Assembly (NCBI GenBank): GCA_028015205.1
Contig: CM051519.1
Location: 42,947,979 to 43,011,978 of the forward strand
Direction of reading: 5' to 3'
Length of the DNA stretch: 64,000 bases
Origin: Mytilisepta virgata
Taxonomy: Eukaryota; Mollusca; Bivalvia; Mytilida; Mytilidae
Shown here: positions 58,879-64,000 of the stretch, piece after piece
Numbering within the stretch: position 1 is the first letter of the stretch
Layout: every line of letters begins with the position of its first letter
Program-made: the position numbers and the translations under genes
The notes under the pieces: generated by a model
The model's database searches: none
What the model saw: the letters and a program-made list of their open reading frames with translations, nothing else
Told to the model about the DNA's origin: nothing

Positions 58879-61800
58879 ATGGATTCTGATTCTGACGATG
58901 ACTGGTATGAAAAAAGCAGCCCTCGTAATAGCCGAAAACAAACTTATAAATCAGAAGAGGACAGTCAGATGTTCTACGAGAATCATATAAAATGGTTTCA
59001 GGAAGGGCTGGAAATCAATGGTTTCGAATTTATTCAAACTGAAAGAAAAGTACTTTCAAATCCATTTACATATCGCGATATATTTCAACAATTTGATGAA
59101 AGTAAATATGTACAAGAACCAAACGTATACAAGAAATGTGTCATAACAATCATATCGACAGAGGAGGCGGTATGTTACCCACTGGACAAAACAATCAACC
59201 AAATTCATATTTCTGGACGGGCAAACTGTGGACAGGCTTATTCAGATGACACTGTCTACGTCAGAATACGAGATGGTATTAATCCTGCCACTGATGGAAA
59301 ATATGGCGAGGTTTTGTCCTTTGTGGATCGACAGCGATTTAAAAATATTTTGCATCCCGTTTTTGTTTGTCGGATAGATCAGCGACAGTACCATTTAATG
59401 GTACCCCTCTGTAAAACAGTACCAAAAGTAAATATTCTCCACGGAAGACTTGAAAAGAAATACCCAGAGCTTGTGAGATCAAGGGTGGAAATACATAAGC
59501 TTGATAGCAAAAACTTAGAACTGAAATTTGACAGGTATCATAAGATTAATGAAGGCGACAAAGAAAGTTGGTTATTTATTGTGGTACTGTTAAAGTGGAA
59601 ACTAACAAATATTTATCCCCTTGGTGCCGTAATTGGTGTAATTCATAGTTCGCAGAATGTTGAAGAAGGATTATTTATTAAACGTATGCAAAGTCAATAT
59701 TCCCTCGGGTTTAAATGCAGTGATGGAAATCCTACTAATAGTAGCAAAGACTTAAAACTGCATAGAAATGAATTACTTTTTGCTGATTATTTAAAGAGGA
59801 ACCCGTCACTATTTCAAGGATTTGTAGAAGAAATTTCTAATTCTGATGAAGAAATTTCAATTTTTATACCGGCCTTTTATGAGACAACAAAGACTAAGAT
59901 TTCTTTGCAATTTAATATTTTGGATGTCTGCTGTGCTCCGGTCATCGAGGAAGAGCAGAAAAAAATACTAAAGTGGAGAAAACGTATATATGATTTTAAT
60001 AAAACTATATGTCACAGACCGTTATTAAACGGAATGGAAGTGAGAGCTGATGGATTTTTCAAATTAAACCCACAAAGACACACAGAATTAGATTTTCAGA
60101 GGCGGATAAAAATTCTCAAATCAGGGAATAGTCTGCTTAAAAAATTTCCAGCGCTGACACAACATGAAGTGAAAGAGGAAACTGATGGAAACAGAAAAAA
60201 CAACGAAAACTTAATTGGTCATGTTAATGATGTTAGTTCGGAAGTTAGAGAGTCTTTGATAATTGAACATTCTGTACCTTTTCAAATGTCTTTTCAGCAC
60301 GAACAGATTGTGCAAATTCAGTTTTCCGCTCATGAAATTGCTGGATTATTAAGTTCAGTACCTCAAATTTTCATTTTGTCAAATAATGTCAAATTCTGTC
60401 TAACACACGTTGAATATCCGATCAAAACTTTAGCAAGGTATGCAACCAAAAGTTCATTATCGAAGTACGGAAATTTAGAAGAGTACATCAATACATGGAT
60501 GCCAATTGTTGAAATGGAATCGGCATGTACAGCCGTGCACGATGAAGAAACAGCTGTAATTAATGACATTCCAATTCGGTTTAGAGATGATCAAGGGGTG
60601 TTTGATTTGGATACGTCGTTTTGTGAAGAACGTGATCTTAATTTTGGATACATTCCAGACGGTGATATCCAACCTCAAAGAAAAATATACCATAAGCTAC
60701 TTAGCGGGAATTTTCTTTGTATAATGGTCATACAAAACCGTGAAAGAGAAACCATGAAGAAGCAGACGTTTCCATTAAATGTACCTCCAAAAGATTCATA
60801 CATCTGGAATGCTCATGCTGAAATTGTTAAGATATGCAAATATATGAAAGATGAAACTAATTCGGGGAGACTAGGACAAAAAGAAATTATTCGCGTAGTT
60901 TTCAAACTGCATGAAAATAGCCCTCTACCAACGTTAGAAAAGGCTAACAGGTGTAGGGTGGAAGTCATACACAAATCTACTGTCGACAGGTATCTGTATA
61001 ATGTTCCAAGTTAATCTGTTATATATGTATCATGTATATCTTCTACGTGTTATAACTTGCGTGTAATCAATTTTAAAAGTTTTTGTTAACAGCGTACCAA
61101 TAAAAGTTAATTAAAAAACTATTCACAATGTATAAAACGTCGTCTACGTTAGTATTACAAAAACAATGTAAATGATGAAGGTTAAACAACAAATGCACAT
61201 TTTAGACCAGAAATTTTGGATTTGATAATAACTTTTATCATTGTTTCCTGGAAACTGGAAAATGCATATAAACTTTTAAGGAAGGCATATTATGTTTTTC
61301 CTACATGAAAAATATACCCAAAAAGCTGAAATTACAAGCTGAAGTGACAGAAAACATAAACTATACAGTCATTCGGAATTGTACGTTATCACGTATCCTC
61401 ATTTTCGTTTCACGTATAAGTACTAATAAAGGGAACTGGAGATAGATATAAACAATATAACCATTATACTTATTTGTTTTTCACACGATGCACTCTAGAC
61501 GTATGAGAAAATGGAAATATTTTGTAAAGTATTTTGATTATTCTTGACTAGGACATATATTACAGTTGTTTATAATTTATTTCATATTCTTCAGACGTGT
61601 TGAAACTCACCTGAAAAAAATACAGACAGCAACAAAGTTAGCACAGCATATTGCAATACAGAAAGACATAGATATACCAGGTTCATTCATATTGCATTAA
61701 TATTTAACTTAATTATGACAATTAGTATGTTATAATAGCATATTATAATACTCATTTATAAAAGATAATCTTTATTATGTCCATTTTTAAATTACTTAAA

Positions 61801-63435
61801 TATGTGTTAGATATACAGATATACTAATGTATCAAGTAACAGACTTACAATTTACGTTTTATATGATACAAAAATGATATAAACATTGATCTGTTCTCAT
61901 ACATTATTCGGCTGGAATGGATGGATGACAGTAACCAACTCTTAAGAATTACATGCAAAATAGTTTACCAGAAAATATGTCACTTTTGTAAACTTTAAAT
62001 CGTTTTACATTTTTCCAGATCGCTTACATATCGCAATTGCAAATAAAATAGTAGATGATGGACTTGATGTTGATATGTGGAAAAATAATAACGAACAATA
62101 CTGGGCTATAAAGACCTGTCTGAAGAGAAGATTTAAACTTATTCAAGGACCACCAGGTAGTATATGGTATAAGGTTTCGTTGAACTTCCACTTATGACCT
62201 TTGCTTTATGATGAGCTCTAGGTACAATATATGATAATATTTAGATAAAAGCAAAGGGTAGAAAAAATTGTATGCGGGCATATTATCTGTGATGAAAAGG
62301 ACATATATACCTATAAGGAGCAATCAGAAAAACGTAATCCATTGGACAGACAAACCCGGGAAGACAAATGAACAACCACAAGCACAACAAATAAACACAT
62401 AAAACTAAAAAAACAATGAACAACACGAACTTCTATAAAAACCAGGATTGAACCCACGTGCTACGCAATGAAAACGATCACATGATTGGTTACTGATGTT
62501 ACAAAATTATTTATATCATGATGCGATATATCGGCAAAAGAATACCGAAAATAGTGGGAAATTCATCAGAATCGTTTTGCTGAGACATTTTTTTCCTTCA
62601 CTTCATTAAGTACTTATCTGTTTAAACAGGATTGGTTTTTATATTAATGTATACGTTTCAATTCAGATCTCTTATCAATTTTGAAAATAGTATCGGCAAT
62701 ACTGGAGTGAAAATTCGTCAGAAAAATATAAGGTCATTTTTGCTTAGATATACTCAGACTTCTACTAATTAGACAATTAATGTTTTATTTTATAATGAAA
62801 GAATCTTCTTCTTAATGCCTCTTGATACGATTTCGAAAATGAGATTATGTCATTTGTTATATATATCTGGTTACACCTAATAAGTGCCTAAAGAGATGAG
62901 GGGGTATGATAAGGTCACTTTTCGGACCGTAAAACAGTGATGTTCTGATTGTAAGACTTTATTTAGTAATAATGAAGAATAGCTTTTGTCTAAATACCAA
63001 ATAATTCCGTTTGAGCTAAATATTTTATGATGCAAAAAATGACAGTGCATGTCTCAAGCCCGCCATTTTAAATGAAATATCTAAGAACACACTATTTTAT
63101 GAAAGAAGTCTACCTATACCTCCTCTATGGGTGCAAAAAGCACTCCTCGTTCTTCAAAATCAAGATAGTTATAAAAATACGGAAAATTGAAAACTTTATG
63201 CGATAATTGGGTAAAATGTTCGAAGCAGTTTTGAAGAACTGTTAAGTCTATATCGAAAGTTTTTTTCAAGTTCTGTGTATAAAATTTATTTTAGGAACTG
63301 GTAAAACATACACAGGAGTTAAACTTGTATACCTTTTTAACAAGTTTAATGATCTAATGCAGGAGGAGACAGGGGATATAAAGAACCAGATTATATTTTG
63401 TGGACCATCAAACAAATCAGTTGATTTGGTTGCTC
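58879..63435 (+). CDS. HELZ2-like: HELZ2-like helicase paralogue lacking the RNB domain (gene B, 3' end outside window)
   Basis: Four coding exons are visible: 58879-60989, 61595-61680, 62019-62156 and 63295-63435. The gene continues past the window. ATG 58879 follows a splice acceptor (TTTTTAG, ending at 58870), so an untranslated exon lies upstream, as in gene A. Exon phases equal those of gene A and exon 2 is 86 nt in both. The product keeps the acidic start, OB-like folds (YGEVLSF, YPLGAVIG), S1-like part, HELZ2-type linker and the start of the helicase, with the Walker A motif split between exons 3 and 4 (GPPG / TGKT). The stretch equal to gene A residues of about 290-700, the RNB nuclease, is absent in frame: the text passes from IGVIHSSQNVEEG through a short unique piece to LLFADYLKRNPSLFQGF. 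Probably an RNA-binding helicase without nuclease. Strong paralogy; function inferred. Confidence 0.87.
62310..62470. repeat. Dispersed bivalve-type repeat, copy 2 (intron 3 of gene B)
   Basis: Matches 45610-45730: CGTAATCCATTGGACAGACA, AAATGAACAACCACA and TATAAAAACCAGGA. Truncated at the right. Confidence 0.72.
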
Positions 63436-63540
63436 GTATGTATAAAAAAATAATTAATGTACTAATTCACTCGTAAAATTCGTTTATTTCATTGTAACAT
63501 TGTAAAGTTAAATTTAATATTGCAGATGTAATCTATTCCA

Positions 63541-63786
63541 TTTAACATTTTCCATGATGAAAGATCAAAGTTTCTAGATATGCCTAATACTATTAATTTT
63601 TTGATGGGGGTCACTGAGACGTATAATGAGGAGTTCAAAGAGGCTAGGGATTTATTATAGGACCCTATGGTGACATTTTTTTCATCGAAAAACTCTACGA
63701 GAGTGACCAATAACCATCTTATATCATATATTTTATTATACACTGTGGCAAAACCTATTAAATGACATATACCGCGTTCCTCTATG
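63541..63786 (-). repeat. Dispersed repeat shared with 25931-26180 (intron 4 of gene B)
   Basis: Inverted match to 25931-26180, including CTCTACGAGAGTGACCAATA and CATGATGAAAGATCAAAGTT. A frame across it (63489-63743) is incidental. Confidence 0.8.
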
Positions 63787-64000
63787 GGTCACAGCCACCC
63801 CCACCAATCTGTTGTCGTTTTTGAGATATAAGGTGAAGTGCTAATTTTTGAAACTTTTTAATTCTTCATCGGATTTTATGATTTTTTTAAAATGATTCCT
63901 CTCGAAAAACCCTAAAAAAATCACTGAAGATTTTTTTTTGTATCTTTCACCGTTTCCAAAATAAAAGGGTCAAAGGGACCATGATAAGTTCATTGATGCT

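Overview
The window is AT-rich, intron-bearing animal DNA packed with transposable elements. It is most likely from a bivalve mollusc: it carries dispersed repeats I associate with bivalve genomes (the family whose edge reads AGCTCACCTGACC, tRNA-derived SINEs, a repeat with the words GGAAGGGTAAGCAG), and its host genes are HELZ2-like genes, which I recall as numerous in molluscs. I cannot name the species. There are no prokaryotic features.

Left third (1-14.5 kb). A broken LINE endonuclease fragment is followed by an 8.15 kb Kolobok-like DNA transposon (839-8987) with TTAA target duplications and long degenerate inverted ends. It holds two convergent, intron-containing genes. One is a THAP-domain transposase with a single-base frameshift. 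The other is a small zinc protein matching the C-terminal cytoplasmic (ballast) domain of the P2X7 receptor, without any channel part. Forty bases further lies a complete Ty3/gypsy-type LTR retrotransposon (9031-14525, minus strand). Its pol has integrase before reverse transcriptase, the Gmr1-type order. Its gag and pol are open, and its 3' LTR has lost nearly all of U3.

Middle (14.5-34 kb). This part is almost wholly repeats. There is a tandem pair of long dispersed repeats (15.3-18.5 kb), three pieces of a tRNA-Arg-like SINE, a LINE fragment interrupted by a G19 tract, and a short satellite (25.05-25.93 kb). A decayed pogo-like transposon (27251-32297, TA target duplication) follows. A 2.16 kb element with about 290 bp inverted repeats and a 10 bp target duplication is nested in it. 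A LINE 3' end lies beyond.

Right half (34-64 kb). There are two host-type paralogues in the same orientation, each a HELZ2-like RNA helicase. Gene A (34304-44021) is complete: nine coding exons and 1734 residues, with OB folds, an RNB exoribonuclease domain, an S1-like segment and a UPF1-like SF1 helicase. Two of the four RNB metal-binding aspartates are replaced. Gene B (58879 to beyond the window) keeps the same exon phases but has lost the whole RNB domain. Between them lie a palindromic MITE, a miniature LTR element whose LTR contains a tRNA-like Pol III promoter, a duplicated block of dispersed repeats (47.5-52.6 kb), and about 6 kb of featureless AT-rich DNA.

How it fits together: vertebrate HELZ2 is an interferon-induced helicase/exoribonuclease. 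The pair here looks like a local HELZ2 expansion in which the nuclease is first disabled and then deleted while the helicase is kept. Almost everything else is transposon-derived. The transposon carrying a ballast-domain gene is the most unusual cargo in the window.
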